From positions 44,151-108,150 of the forward strand of contig NZ_VUNR01000008.1 of assembly GCF_009695585.1 (NCBI RefSeq): DNA of 64,000 bases, written 5' to 3'. This document shows positions 15,567 through 24,000 of the stretch, piece by piece (the stretch's first letter is position 1; the number at the start of each line of letters is the position of its first letter). Under the pieces are notes generated by a model. It was not told where the DNA came from and ran no database searches. It worked only from the letters and a program-made list of their open reading frames with translations. The stretch comes from Anaerovibrio slackiae. GTDB taxonomy: Bacteria; Bacillota; Negativicutes; Selenomonadales; Selenomonadaceae. A program made the translations under genes and the position numbers.

Positions 15567-16454
15567 ATGAGCGAGCAGAAAACAGAGAATAGATATGAGC
15601 TGAACAAGCAGCTGGCACAGATGCTGAAGGGCGGCGTCATCATGGACGTTACCACTCCTGAGCAGGCAAGGGTTGCCGAGGCGGCAGGTGCCTGCGCTGT
15701 CATGGCGCTGGAGAGGATTCCGGCTGATATCCGCGCCGCAGGCGGCGTATCCCGCATGAGCGACCCGAAGATGATCAAGGGCATCCAGGAGGCTGTTTCC
15801 ATTCCTGTCATGGCCAAGTGCCGTATCGGCCACTTTGTAGAGGCGCAGGTTCTGGAAGCTATTGAGATTGACTATATTGACGAGAGCGAGGTTCTCTCTC
15901 CGGCTGATAATGTTTATCATATTGACAAGCATCAGTTCAAGGTGCCTTTTGTCTGCGGTGCCAAGGATTTGGGCGAGGCACTGCGCCGCATCAGCGAGGG
16001 TGCTTCCATGATCCGCACCAAGGGCGAGCCGGGTACCGGCGATATTATTCAGGCTGTGCAGCACATGCGCAAGATTAATGCAGAGATTGCCCGGGTGGCT
16101 TCTTTGCAGAAGGATGAGCTTTTCGAGGCTGCCAAGGAGCTCCGGGTGCCTTATGACCTGGTGCAGTATGTGCATGAGAACCGTCGCCTGCCTGTAGTGA
16201 ACTTTGCTGCCGGTGGCGTGGCAACTCCTGCTGATGCTGCCCTGATGATGCAGCTGGGTGCGGAGGGCGTCTTCGTAGGTTCCGGTATCTTCAAGTCCGG
16301 CAACCCTGAGAAGCGTGCGGCAGCTATCGTCCAGTCCGTTACCAACTACAGGAATGCTGACCTGATTGCCCGTCTTTCCGAGGATCTGGGCGAAGCAATG
16401 GTGGGCATCAATGAGGATGAAATCAGCCTGCTGATGGCAGAGCGCGGCAAATAA
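15567..16454 (+). CDS. pdxS: Pyridoxal 5'-phosphate synthase, synthase subunit
   Basis: Forms PLP from ribose 5-phosphate, glyceraldehyde 3-phosphate and ammonia supplied by PdxT. The 295-residue length matches the family. Hallmarks are [53 protein letters not shown], the lysine in [15 protein letters not shown], and [14 protein letters not shown]. The C-terminal barrel motif [20 protein letters not shown] is also intact. The ATG at 15567 follows AAGGTGAGGA; ten in-frame codons upstream lack a site. It is cotranscribed with pdxT 39 bases downstream, together encoding the 24-subunit complex. Confidence 0.97.
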   Translation: MSEQKTENRYELNKQLAQMLKGGVIMDVTTPEQARVAEAAGACAVMALERIPADIRAAGGVSRMSDPKMIKGIQEAVSIPVMAKCRIGHFVEAQVLEAIEIDYIDESEVLSPADNVYHIDKHQFKVPFVCGAKDLGEALRRISEGASMIRTKGEPGTGDIIQAVQHMRKINAEIARVASLQKDELFEAAKELRVPYDLVQYVHENRRLPVVNFAAGGVATPADAALMMQLGAEGVFVGSGIFKSGNPEKRAAAIVQSVTNYRNADLIARLSEDLGEAMVGINEDEISLLMAERGK

Positions 16455-16493
16455 GAAGGTAAATTAAGACGATAAATAAGAAGGTGCTGTTTT

Positions 16494-17093
16494 ATGAAAA
16501 TAGCTGTTTTGGCTTTGCAGGGAGCCTTTATAGAGCATGAGAAGGTTTTGTCGGAGCTGGGGGCAGAGTGCATTGAGCTCCGCAATGCCGAGGATTTGCA
16601 GCAGGATTTTGATGCCCTGGTGCTGCCGGGTGGCGAAAGCACCGTGCAGGGCAAGCTCCTTAGGGAAAGCGGCATGTTTGAGCCATTGAAGGAGCGCATT
16701 GAGGCCGGGATGCCGGTTCTGGCTACCTGTGCCGGGATGATTCTGCTGGCTGACCATATTGCCGATGACGATACCCGTCATTTTGCCACTATCCCGATGA
16801 CCGTAAAGCGCAATGCTTATGGGCGGCAGCTGGGCAGCTTCCACGCCTATGGGGAGCTGGAGACGGTAGGGCAGGTGCCTATGACCTTTATCCGGGCACC
16901 TTATGTGGTGTCCGTGGAGGATGGCGTCGAAATGCTGGCACAGGTGGATGGCCGCATCGTGGCAGTCCGCTATGGCAATCAGCTGGCCCTGGCCTTCCAT
17001 CCGGAGCTGGATGCTGACCGGCAGGTGCACAGCCTCTTTACGGAGATGGTGGAGGCATACCTTCATGGCAGCCAGCAGCGCCATAGTGCCTGA
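16494..17093 (+). CDS. pdxT: Pyridoxal 5'-phosphate synthase, glutaminase subunit
   Basis: A class I glutamine amidotransferase that releases ammonia for PdxS. The 199-residue protein shows VLALQGAFIEH, PGGESTVQGKLL, the nucleophilic cysteine in LATCAGMILLA, and the His-Glu of the catalytic triad in ALAFHPELDAD. It begins MKIAVLALQG with AAGAAGGTG upstream. It directly follows pdxS and is followed by a terminator, so the operon is just these two genes. Confidence 0.97.
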   Translation: MKIAVLALQGAFIEHEKVLSELGAECIELRNAEDLQQDFDALVLPGGESTVQGKLLRESGMFEPLKERIEAGMPVLATCAGMILLADHIADDDTRHFATIPMTVKRNAYGRQLGSFHAYGELETVGQVPMTFIRAPYVVSVEDGVEMLAQVDGRIVAVRYGNQLALAFHPELDADRQVHSLFTEMVEAYLHGSQQRHSA

Positions 17094-17181
17094 GTTGTGC
17101 TTGCTTCGGCATTGCTATGGTGTTAGGGCTGTACTTCTTTCAGCAGTGCAATAAAACAGGAAATATGTATTATAAAAATGG

Positions 17182-17213
17182 GACTTTGCGTTTATTGCAG
17201 AGTCTTATTTTTT
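17182..17213 (+). terminator. Terminator of pdxST
   Basis: GACTTTGC (17182-17189) pairs with GCAGAGTC (17197-17204), with one G-U pair, and is followed by TTATTTTTT. Confidence 0.75.
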
Positions 17214-17333
17214 ACCCAAAAGATCTAAATTAATTTAAAGTAATAAAACATCTAGCTTGAGTATTGAATTTTAAAACTGATAGTGCTATACTTTAATCGT
17301 AATTGTCAGAATATTTATAGGGAGATGATTAAA

Positions 17334-19127
17334 TTGCGATTTGATTCAGTCAGGCAGCGGCTAGTAATGCTGTTTGTCCTGCTAAGTGCGGTGGCGACCG
17401 TATCAGTAGGTGGCTATTTTATCTTTTCGATTATTGAGCAGAATGAGGAGGCATCCGCCAGCTATCGGACTATGATGGAGGACGCCTTTGACAGGGAAAT
17501 CAAGCTGCAGACAGAGGGGCTGGTGTCCTCCCTGAACGGTATTTATGAGGAGCAGAAGGCAGGTGCCCTGACCGAGGAGCAGGCAAAGAAGCTTGCCATT
17601 GCCACTATCAAGGCGAACCGCTATGATAACGGCAAGGGATACTTTTTTGCTGATGACAAGGCAACAGGGGTCTGCGTAGCTCATGCCACCCTCGGGGCGA
17701 AGGTAGAGGGCAAGCGGCGCATTGATGACAAGGACAGCCATGGGGGCTCCTATATGCAGGAGATTTTCAAGGCAGCAACCAGCAGCCCGGAGGGGGGCTA
17801 CTCCAATTTTTATTTCCCGAAGCCGGGAGAAACGGAGGATTTGCCGAAGCGGGGCTATTCCATGGAGTTTAAGCCTTATGGGTGGATTATCTGCACAGGT
17901 ACCTGGACTGATTATATTGATGCTGCCGTGGCGGAGCATGAGGCAAAGGCTGATGAGGCGCTGTGGCATCAGATTGCGGTATCCGTGGTGCTGCTGATTG
18001 TTTTGGAGGCGTTGATTATCCTCTGGGGCATGAATCTGGCTGCCGGTTTTGCCAAGCCTATCGGCAGTGCTACAGCTGCGCTGGAGCAGTTTGCAGCCGG
18101 GGATTTCAAGTCAGATTTGCAGCATCTGGACGGGAGCCGCAGCGACGAGCTGGGAGCTATGGCAAGGGCACTGAAAACGGTGCAAAGCTCCATGCACGAG
18201 CTGGTTAAGCATGTGCAGGCATCGGCTGACCAGGTGGCAGGCCATGCAGGGCAGCTGACAAATATCTCGGAGCAGTCGGCTCAGGCAAGCACCCAGTCGG
18301 CCGGGGCGATTACAGGTGTGGCTGAGGCGGCAGCAGGTCAGCTGGAGGCCGTTAATTCCGCGGTGGCAGCCCTGGAAAGGCTGTCTGCTGGCATGCAGGA
18401 TGTTGACGAGGATGTCAAAAAGAGCGTGGAGCAGACAGAGATGGCACGGCAGGCTTCCCATGATGGCAGCCAGGTAATCAGCCAGGCCCTGGGCGGCATG
18501 AAGGCGCTGCAGCAGGCGGTGGCAGATTCGGCACGGGTGGTCAACCAGCTGGGGGAGCGTTCCCATACCATCGGGGAGATTACGGATACTATTACCGGCA
18601 TTGCGGGCCAGACAAACCTTTTGGCGCTGAATGCTGCTATTGAGGCAGCAAGGGCCGGGGAGGTAGGCCGCGGCTTTGCCGTAGTGGCAGAGGAAATCAG
18701 GAAGCTGGCGGAGCAGTCCCAGGATGCTGCCAGCCGTATTGCGGCTCTTATCGGCGAAATTCAGCAGGATACCCAGTCGGCTGTAAACAGCATGGTGAAG
18801 GGCAAGGCAATGACGGATGATGCCCTGAAAATGGCAGAGGATGCAGGAGCTGCCTTTGACCATGTGGACGGGGCTGTGGCACAGGCTGCGGAGAAGTCCA
18901 ACGAGATTGCAGACATGGTTCAGGAAGCCACAGACCATACGCGGAAAGTATTTGAAGCGGTGGAAAAGGTGCGCGACATGAGCAGCAAGATTTCTGATGA
19001 TTCCCAGAGCGTTTCGGCAGCCACTGAGGAGCAGTCTGCTTCTGAGGAAGAAATGGCGGCCGCCTGCCAGCAGCTTTCCCGTATGGCGGAGGAGCTGGCC
19101 GAGGGCATCCACAAATTCAGGGTGTAA
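17334..19127 (+). CDS. Methyl-accepting chemotaxis protein with single Cache sensor
   Basis: A transmembrane chemoreceptor of about 597 residues. There is a first membrane helix near residues 11-34, then a periplasmic single-Cache domain ([19 protein letters not shown], then [16 protein letters not shown]), as in sensors of small organic acids. A second helix near residues 190-215 is followed by a HAMP linker and a long signalling coiled coil. The conserved hairpin tip is [20 protein letters not shown] followed by [17 protein letters not shown]. The start is uncertain: TTG at 17334 has GGGAG nine bases upstream, while the ATG at 17325 is too close to that site. It is monocistronic. No other chemotaxis or flagellar gene is in the window. 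Confidence 0.94.
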   Translation: MRFDSVRQRLVMLFVLLSAVATVSVGGYFIFSIIEQNEEASASYRTMMEDAFDREIKLQTEGLVSSLNGIYEEQKAGALTEEQAKKLAIATIKANRYDNGKGYFFADDKATGVCVAHATLGAKVEGKRRIDDKDSHGGSYMQEIFKAATSSPEGGYSNFYFPKPGETEDLPKRGYSMEFKPYGWIICTGTWTDYIDAAVAEHEAKADEALWHQIAVSVVLLIVLEALIILWGMNLAAGFAKPIGSATAALEQFAAGDFKSDLQHLDGSRSDELGAMARALKTVQSSMHELVKHVQASADQVAGHAGQLTNISEQSAQASTQSAGAITGVAEAAAGQLEAVNSAVAALERLSAGMQDVDEDVKKSVEQTEMARQASHDGSQVISQALGGMKALQQAVADSARVVNQLGERSHTIGEITDTITGIAGQTNLLALNAAIEAARAGEVGRGFAVVAEEIRKLAEQSQDAASRIAALIGEIQQDTQSAVNSMVKGKAMTDDALKMAEDAGAAFDHVDGAVAQAAEKSNEIADMVQEATDHTRKVFEAVEKVRDMSSKISDDSQSVSAATEEQSASEEEMAAACQQLSRMAEELAEGIHKFRV

Positions 19128-19183
19128 TTTTGCCTGGCCGGTGTAAAGTTACGGCAGCAAAACAACGATATAGTGTATGTGGG

Positions 19184-19219
19184 GCTGGTGCAGCTTGTCT
19201 GCGCCAGCTTTTTTATTTT
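19184..19219 (+). terminator. Terminator of the chemoreceptor gene
   Basis: GCTGG.GCAG (19184-19193) pairs with CTGC.CCAGC (19199-19208), followed by TTTTTTATTTTA. Confidence 0.85.
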
Positions 19220-19355
19220 ATTCTTTGTGTTTTTAAGGAGTATGCTGTTTGAAGAACAACACCTTGGAGATTGCAGCCTGACCGGAAGGTCGGACTACAA
19301 TTGAAGTAATTTGCACTTGGTATTTGTATAAGGCCTTCCGATGGATTTTTGGCAG

Positions 19356-19400
19356 GGAGCCTTTTGGTGGCTGATGAGCAGCCAGAGGCTTCTTTGTGTT
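19356..19400 (+). other. Stem-loop in the leader of the acetyltransferase gene
   Basis: GAGCC and TGGCTG pair with CAGCCA and GGCTTC around a short loop and are followed by TTTGTGTT, 40 bases before the acetyltransferase start. It could be a weak terminator or attenuator. A short hairpin GACCGGAAGGTC lies about 80 bases further upstream. Confidence 0.3.
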
Positions 19401-19439
19401 AGTGTGCTTAATTTGCGAAAATCGTCAGGAGGAAAAACA

Positions 19440-20162
19440 ATGAGCAAGAATTTTATCCATAATAATGACCGTATTAATGGAAGTAATGGTGGCCATAGCA
19501 ATAGTGAACGGATGAGCATCGGGAAATTTGTTAATGGCAATAACAGGGTAATTATCCGTCATGAGCGGCAGGATGAGCAGCGGCAGGTGGAAAGCCTGGT
19601 GCGGGAGTCCTTTTGGAACGTGTATCGTCCCGGCTGTCTTGAGCATTATGTGCTGAACCAGCTGAGGCAGGATGAGGCGTTTGTGCCGGAGCTGAACTTT
19701 GTTATGGAACTTGAAGGCGGGCTGATCGGTCAGGTTATTTTCATGAGGGCGGAAATCAAGGCTGATGATGGCAGGAGCATTCCCATCATGACCATGGGGC
19801 CTATCTGCATTGCGCCTGAATACAAGCGGCAGGGCTATGGGAAAATCCTGCTGGATTACGGTTTTCAGCAGGCAAAAGCTTTGGGGGCCGGTGCCCTTTG
19901 CTTTGAGGGAAATATTGACTTTTACGGCAAGAGCGGCTGTGTGGAGGCGTCAGAGTACGGCATCCGCTATCATGGTCTGCCAGATGGGGCGGATGCCTCG
20001 TTTTTCCTGTGCCGTGAGCTGATTCCGGGCTATCTGGAGGGGATTGCCGGCGAATACGCCACCCCGAAGGGGTATTTTGTGGATGAGGCAGAGGCTGAGG
20101 AGTTTGACAGGCAGTTTCCGCCAAAAGAGAAGCTGAAGCTGCCGGGGCAGATTTTCGGCTGA
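19440..20162 (+). CDS. GNAT-family N-acetyltransferase (YhbS-like)
   Basis: A 240-residue acetyl-CoA-dependent acetyltransferase of unknown substrate. The GNAT core starts near residue 40 with QRQVESLVRESFW, shows the beta-strand pair GLIGQVIFMRAEI, and the acetyl-CoA loop in GPICIAPEYKRQGYGKILLDY (the R/Q-x-x-G-x-G/A pattern is RQGYGK). It is followed by AKALGAGALCFEGNIDFYGK, typical of the YhbS-like subgroup. The first 35 residues are unusually rich in Asn, Gly and Ser and precede the normal family start, but the ATG at 19440 is the one with a strong AGGAGG upstream. It is monocistronic and converges with tRNA-Ser. Confidence 0.85.
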   Translation: MSKNFIHNNDRINGSNGGHSNSERMSIGKFVNGNNRVIIRHERQDEQRQVESLVRESFWNVYRPGCLEHYVLNQLRQDEAFVPELNFVMELEGGLIGQVIFMRAEIKADDGRSIPIMTMGPICIAPEYKRQGYGKILLDYGFQQAKALGAGALCFEGNIDFYGKSGCVEASEYGIRYHGLPDGADASFFLCRELIPGYLEGIAGEYATPKGYFVDEAEAEEFDRQFPPKEKLKLPGQIFG

Positions 20163-20213
20163 GAGGATAGTTTGTAAATGGCCTTGCAAATCCTGCAAGG
20201 GAATAGGTGTAAT

Positions 20214-20248
20214 TCAAAAAGGCTCACGGCGAAAAAGCCGTGAGCCTT
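20214..20248 (-). terminator. Terminator of tRNA-Ser
   Basis: On the minus strand, GGCTCACGGC pairs with GCCGTGAGCC, followed by TTTTTGAAT. It may also end acetyltransferase transcripts from the other side. Confidence 0.85.
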
Positions 20249-20258
20249 GTGTCTTCAA

Positions 20259-20347
<89 letters not shown>

Positions 20348-20705
20348 GCATTATGTGTTTATACTGGCACAATAATGCCAGCTAAATTATTATATACTAA
20401 AACGCAGAAAAATGAAAGTATTTTCTGTGGGCTTTGCCTGGTAATTAGTTATACTCGTATAGTGTGGCATTATGCTTATTTGGGAGGGGATATAATTTCG
20501 GGCAAATAGCTAAATGATATGCAATATTGAGACAATATAATATTATCTTACAGATGTAATAAAAAGCTTAACAGTTACTATCATGCACTTTCAAGTGACA
20601 AGCTTGCCAATACCAAAATTCGCCAGATGCTAGCAAGCACATTCTTAATTCAATTAATGATTTTCATGGTGAGGTAAAATTGGGAAAATACGAGGCGAAA
20701 TTTAA
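20348..20705. other. Gene-free, AT-rich stretch
   Basis: The gap between tRNA-Ser and the convergent Rpn nuclease gene. A possible tRNA promoter (TATAAA about 15 bases before the tRNA) lies at its left end. An open stretch at about 20605-20781 without a start codon overlaps the Rpn 3' end antisense. Nothing else recognisable was seen. Confidence 0.4.
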
Positions 20706-20733
20706 AATAAGCCGCAGGAATCTGCAGCTTATT
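20706..20733 (-). terminator. Terminator of the Rpn-family gene
   Basis: AATAAGC.GCAG pairs with CTGC.GCTTATT. On the minus strand it is followed by TTTAAATTTC. It lies 15 bases after the gene's stop codon. Confidence 0.65.
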
Positions 20734-20748
20734 GACGGACTTATTGAG

Positions 20749-20994
20749 TTAGAGCAGGGCAAGGTACTGAGTATAATCTGATTTTGGGATGCCGATGGCT
20801 TCCATGGCTTTTTCGGCTGACCAATGAGTGTTCTTCATAAGATTCTTTATAGAATCCAGTTTGCTGGTTGCCGCTTTTTCTTCGGCTTTAACTCTGGCAG
20901 CTTCAGATTCAGCTCTGGCGGCTTCAGCTTTGGCAAGCTCCGCCTTTGCCTCTGCCATTCTCTCGGCAACATATTCTTCTACGATATTGCACAT
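20749..20994 (-). CDS. Possible intragenic C-terminal protein of the Rpn gene (RpnS-like)
   Basis: Inside the nuclease gene and in the same frame, GAGGAGG (21003-21009 on the minus strand) stands exactly 8 bases before an ATG at 20994. It would encode an 81-residue protein, MCNIVEEYVAERMAEAK onward, made only of the coiled coil and C-terminal domain. In E. coli, rpn genes are known to produce such a small in-frame protein that inhibits the full-length nuclease. The identical layout is found in the other two Rpn genes of this window. Expression from the internal start is inferred from the ribosome site alone. Confidence 0.55.
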   Translation of the reverse strand: MCNIVEEYVAERMAEAKAELAKAEAARAESEAARVKAEEKAATSKLDSIKNLMKNTHWSAEKAMEAIGIPKSDYTQYLALL

Positions 20995-21675
20995 TTTGCA
21001 TACCTCCTCGTCAAGAGATTTTAGATGTTTCATTTTGTCCGCTAAAAGCCTGGAGTGCATTTTTGCCGGGTCGGCATTCTGAAAATCCTGCATGAGCCTG
21101 CCCAGGGGTGTGTCGGATTTGTTTTCGCCATTGACATAGATGATGTGAGCCATGTCGTCAAACTTTACGCCCAGCTCATTGATATGCCTGTCAATGTGGT
21201 AGATGGGGAGGCCGTATCCCAGCACATCCTTTGCGGTAATGAAGATCACATATGTCTCTGGCAGGTCATCGAAGTCATCGCCTGCTTTCAGATGCCGCAG
21301 ATCCAGCATATCAATGTTGTACCTGGCTCTTTTGGGAGCAGCTCCGCTGCTGACATTCTGCACCTCAAAGTTGTATTCGTTGCCGTACTGGTCGATGGCC
21401 AATACATCGAAGCGGACACCGCGCCCATAAAGGTTGGGAACAGCATACTGAGTTTTTACGCTGATGACCTTCAGGTCATGCCGTTCCATGATGATGTTCA
21501 GGACATACTGCATGGCAGCGGTATCGTCTTCCATGAAGCAGTTGAAGAAAATGTCATCCATCAGCGTCATGGCCTGAACTCTGGCTATCAGCCGCTGCCA
21601 GTGTGCATCATCTTTGGGGAGTAATGGTGAATTAGCGTTATTATTTACCGTTTTCAATCCTTTCACCGCCTTCAT
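20749..21675 (-). CDS. Rpn/PD-(D/E)XK nuclease-family protein (transposase-like)
   Basis: About 308 residues. The N-terminal 200 residues are the PD-(D/E)XK domain of the Rpn/PDDEXK_2 family: LMDDIFFNCFMED, then the catalytic region FDVLAIDQYGNEYNFEVQNV (D-x(n)-E-x-Q) and ARYNIDMLDL. These act as DNA endonucleases in E. coli Rpn proteins, with antiphage or toxic effects. A coiled coil of imperfect AEAARAE-type repeats links to a C-terminal helical domain ending in YTQYLALL. The start is uncertain: ATG at 21675 lacks a clear ribosome site and overlaps a TATAAT-like box; TTG at 21720 is also open. An internal start (see 20749-20994) precedes the C-terminal region. Confidence 0.82.
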   Translation of the reverse strand: MKAVKGLKTVNNNANSPLLPKDDAHWQRLIARVQAMTLMDDIFFNCFMEDDTAAMQYVLNIIMERHDLKVISVKTQYAVPNLYGRGVRFDVLAIDQYGNEYNFEVQNVSSGAAPKRARYNIDMLDLRHLKAGDDFDDLPETYVIFITAKDVLGYGLPIYHIDRHINELGVKFDDMAHIIYVNGENKSDTPLGRLMQDFQNADPAKMHSRLLADKMKHLKSLDEEVCKMCNIVEEYVAERMAEAKAELAKAEAARAESEAARVKAEEKAATSKLDSIKNLMKNTHWSAEKAMEAIGIPKSDYTQYLALL

Positions 21676-21872
21676 TATAACATGAAATGTATCTATTTTT
21701 CTACTATGGGAATTTGACAAATGTGGGAATTGGATGAATAACTATGGAAGTTATTAATGAGAGCAAATTTTCATTACATACATTCTAACATATAAATGTT
21801 TGCAAATCAAGAGTTTTTTCTTGAGGATAATTTAATTTTTTCGCAAAAGTAAGGGGAAAAGCCATTTTCTAA

Positions 21873-21901
21873 TTGACATTAATTCTCTATTATTCTATAA
21901 T
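21873..21901 (+). promoter_or_regulatory. lysA promoter
   Basis: TTGACA (21873-21878), 17 bases, TATAAT (21896-21901), a near-consensus sigma-70-type promoter about 80 bases before the start codon. The transcript leader is too short for a lysine riboswitch. The rest of the 21676-21983 gap shows nothing else recognisable. Confidence 0.85.
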
Positions 21902-21983
21902 ATGGTCACGGTATAAATATAACAATTTTTACATTATTGGACGGTTTTCTATAACTAAAAAATCATAATGGAGGCTGAGTATT

Positions 21984-23243
21984 ATGAGTGAAAAGACTTT
22001 TCCTTTATCCAAGGAACAGCTGGAGGCAGTGATTGCCAAGTACCCGACACCTTTTCATATTTATGACGAAAAGGCTATCAGGAACAATATCCGCAAGTTG
22101 CAGGCGGCATTCAGCTGGGCTCCGAAGTTTCAGGAGCATTTTGCCGTGAAGGCAGCCCCGAATCCGCGGCTGATTCAGGTGCTGGCAGAGGAAGGTGCCG
22201 GGAGTGATTGCAGCTCATTGCCTGAGCTGCTTTTATCCAAGGCGGCAGGCGTAGTAGGGGAGGATATCATGCTGACCTCTAACGATACTCCTGCGGACGA
22301 GTTCCAGAAGGCTATTGAGCTGGGGGCTATCATCAACCTGGATGATATTTCCCATATTGAGTATCTGGACAAGCATGCCGGTATGCCACAGTGCATGTCT
22401 TTCCGCTACAATCCTGGTAATCTGATTGAGGGCAACGATATTATTGGCAAGCCTACTGAGGCGAAGTACGGCGTTACCTATGACCAGATTTTTGAGGCGT
22501 ACAAGCTGGCGCAGGCAAAGGGCGTTAAGCGTTTTGGCCTGCACACCATGGTTATTTCCAACGAGCGCCGCACCGAGGGCTTTATTTACACGGCAAAGCT
22601 CATGTTCAATCTGGCTGTGGAAATCAAGAACAAGCTGGGCATTGAGCTGGAGTTTGTCAATCTGGGGGGCGGCGTAGGCATTCCGTATCGTCCGGAGGAG
22701 GAGCCTGTTGACCTGGAGGCTGTAGGCAAGGGCATCCAGCAGGCATACAATGAAATCCTGGGTACTGCGGGGCTGACCAATATCGCCATCAAGATGGAAA
22801 GCGGCCGTGCCATGACCGGTCCTGCCGGATGGCTGGTGTCTACTGTCCTGCATGAGAAAAAGACCTACAAGGACTATATCGGCCTTGATTCCTGCATGGC
22901 AAATCTCATGCGCCCTGCCCTCTATGGCGCATATCATCACATCACTATCTCCGGCAAGGAAAATGCCCTGTGCGACCACATTTATGATGTGACCGGCTCC
23001 TTGTGCGAGAACAATGACAAGTTTGCCATTGACCGCAAGCTGCCGAAGATTGATATCGGTGACCGCATTATCATCCATGATGCCGGTGCCCACGGCCATG
23101 CTATGGGGTTCAACTATAATGGCAAGCTGAGAAGCGCGGAGCTTTTGCTGCATGAGGATGGCAGTGTGGAGCTTATCCGCCGTGCCGAGACTAACGAGGA
23201 TTACTTTGCTACGTTGACAGGCTTCGACGGAGCTATAATGTAA
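21984..23243 (+). CDS. lysA: Diaminopimelate decarboxylase
   Basis: A PLP-dependent fold-III decarboxylase that makes lysine from meso-diaminopimelate. The 419-residue length is normal. The PLP lysine is Lys56 in EHFAVKAAPNPRL; the phosphate-binding glycine loop is FVNLGGGVGIPYRPEEE. MESGRAMTGPAGWLVSTVL supplies an active-site arginine, and DSCMANLMRPALYGAYHHI and DVTGSLCENNDKFA contribute the C-terminal active site (with its cysteine). GGAGG precedes the ATG. It is monocistronic, with a strong promoter and a terminator. An ornithine/lysine decarboxylase role is possible in this fold, but the C-terminal motifs favour LysA. Confidence 0.9.
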   Translation: MSEKTFPLSKEQLEAVIAKYPTPFHIYDEKAIRNNIRKLQAAFSWAPKFQEHFAVKAAPNPRLIQVLAEEGAGSDCSSLPELLLSKAAGVVGEDIMLTSNDTPADEFQKAIELGAIINLDDISHIEYLDKHAGMPQCMSFRYNPGNLIEGNDIIGKPTEAKYGVTYDQIFEAYKLAQAKGVKRFGLHTMVISNERRTEGFIYTAKLMFNLAVEIKNKLGIELEFVNLGGGVGIPYRPEEEPVDLEAVGKGIQQAYNEILGTAGLTNIAIKMESGRAMTGPAGWLVSTVLHEKKTYKDYIGLDSCMANLMRPALYGAYHHITISGKENALCDHIYDVTGSLCENNDKFAIDRKLPKIDIGDRIIIHDAGAHGHAMGFNYNGKLRSAELLLHEDGSVELIRRAETNEDYFATLTGFDGAIM

Positions 23244-23256
23244 AAATAAATTTGCT

Positions 23257-23299
23257 GCCGCTGTGTTTTTGAGATAATCAAGGCACAGCGGTATTTTTC
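23257..23299 (+). terminator. Terminator of lysA
   Basis: CCGCTGTG (23258-23265) pairs with CACAGCGG (23284-23291), followed by TATTTTTC. Confidence 0.85.
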
Positions 23300-23422
23300 T
23301 GCCACAATTTTTTTAAAAATTATGTAATGCTTTTCCCTATGCCGCGTATAAGGATTGCAAGAAGGAATTCCGCTAAGAGATTAAAATATTTGTGAGGATG
23401 TAAACGGGAAAGGATGATTTTT

Positions 23423-23833
23423 ATGTTGAAGAGCATGTTTGAGGGACGTATGGGCAGGGGAAGGTATATCAGGAATTGCCTGCTGGCAGCTGTGGTGACC
23501 TTTTTTGCCTTTTTGGCAGTAGAGGGGGCTGCTGTAGCCATGTATGGTGAGGAAGTTTTTAGTAATACGCTCAATCAGCAGCTGATGATACTGATTTTTG
23601 CAATTGCCGAGCTGGTTACCTTCAGCTTCGATGTGCGCCGCCTGCATGATTTGGGCAAGGGTGGCAAGTGGCTGCTTTTGCCAATATTGCCTGTGGTGTC
23701 CGGCGTTATCAGCCTGGAAATCAGCAGCAACCTGGTACTGGAGATTGTTAATTGCTCTGGGTATGTACTGTTCCTGGCATTGGCTGTGCTCAAGGGGCAG
23801 GAACAGGAAAATGCTTACGGCAGCCCTTGCTGA
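23423..23833 (+). CDS. DUF805-family membrane protein
   Basis: A 136-residue integral membrane protein of unknown function. DUF805 hallmarks are the N-terminal GRMGRGRYIRN and, in the third segment, FDVRRLHDLGKGGKWLLL. There are about four hydrophobic helices (residues near 20-42, 52-68, 82-100 and 108-128). The ATG at 23423 is preceded by AAAGGATGA at proper spacing; an ATG nine bases upstream is too close to that site. It lies between lysA and topB with its own terminator, and context gives no functional clue. Confidence 0.85.
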   Translation: MLKSMFEGRMGRGRYIRNCLLAAVVTFFAFLAVEGAAVAMYGEEVFSNTLNQQLMILIFAIAELVTFSFDVRRLHDLGKGGKWLLLPILPVVSGVISLEISSNLVLEIVNCSGYVLFLALAVLKGQEQENAYGSPC

Positions 23834-23869
23834 ATACGATACTGGCAGATAACGATAGATGTTTTTTGT

Positions 23870-23912
23870 AGTCCCTGTGTGTGGTGATATGCCCTGCACA
23901 GGGGCTTTTTTC
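23870..23912 (+). terminator. Terminator of the DUF805 gene
   Basis: AGTCCCTGTG (23870-23879) pairs with CACAGGGGCT (23897-23906), followed by a T-run, 90 bases before topB. Confidence 0.8.
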
Positions 23913-24000
23913 TGTGCAAGTGGGTATACTCATTTGCAATATGACTGCAAAACAGGTATCATTGATGTAGAATAAAAATAGTAACGGGAGATAATGCAAG

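Noticed and set aside
20605..20781. An open stretch after tRNA-Ser that could be a gene remnant.
   Set aside because: It has no start codon, overlaps the 3' end of the Rpn gene antisense, and resembles no family I know.
21902..21983. A lysine riboswitch ahead of lysA.
   Set aside because: The leader is only about 80 bases and lacks the multi-helix structure. The known element is roughly twice as long.
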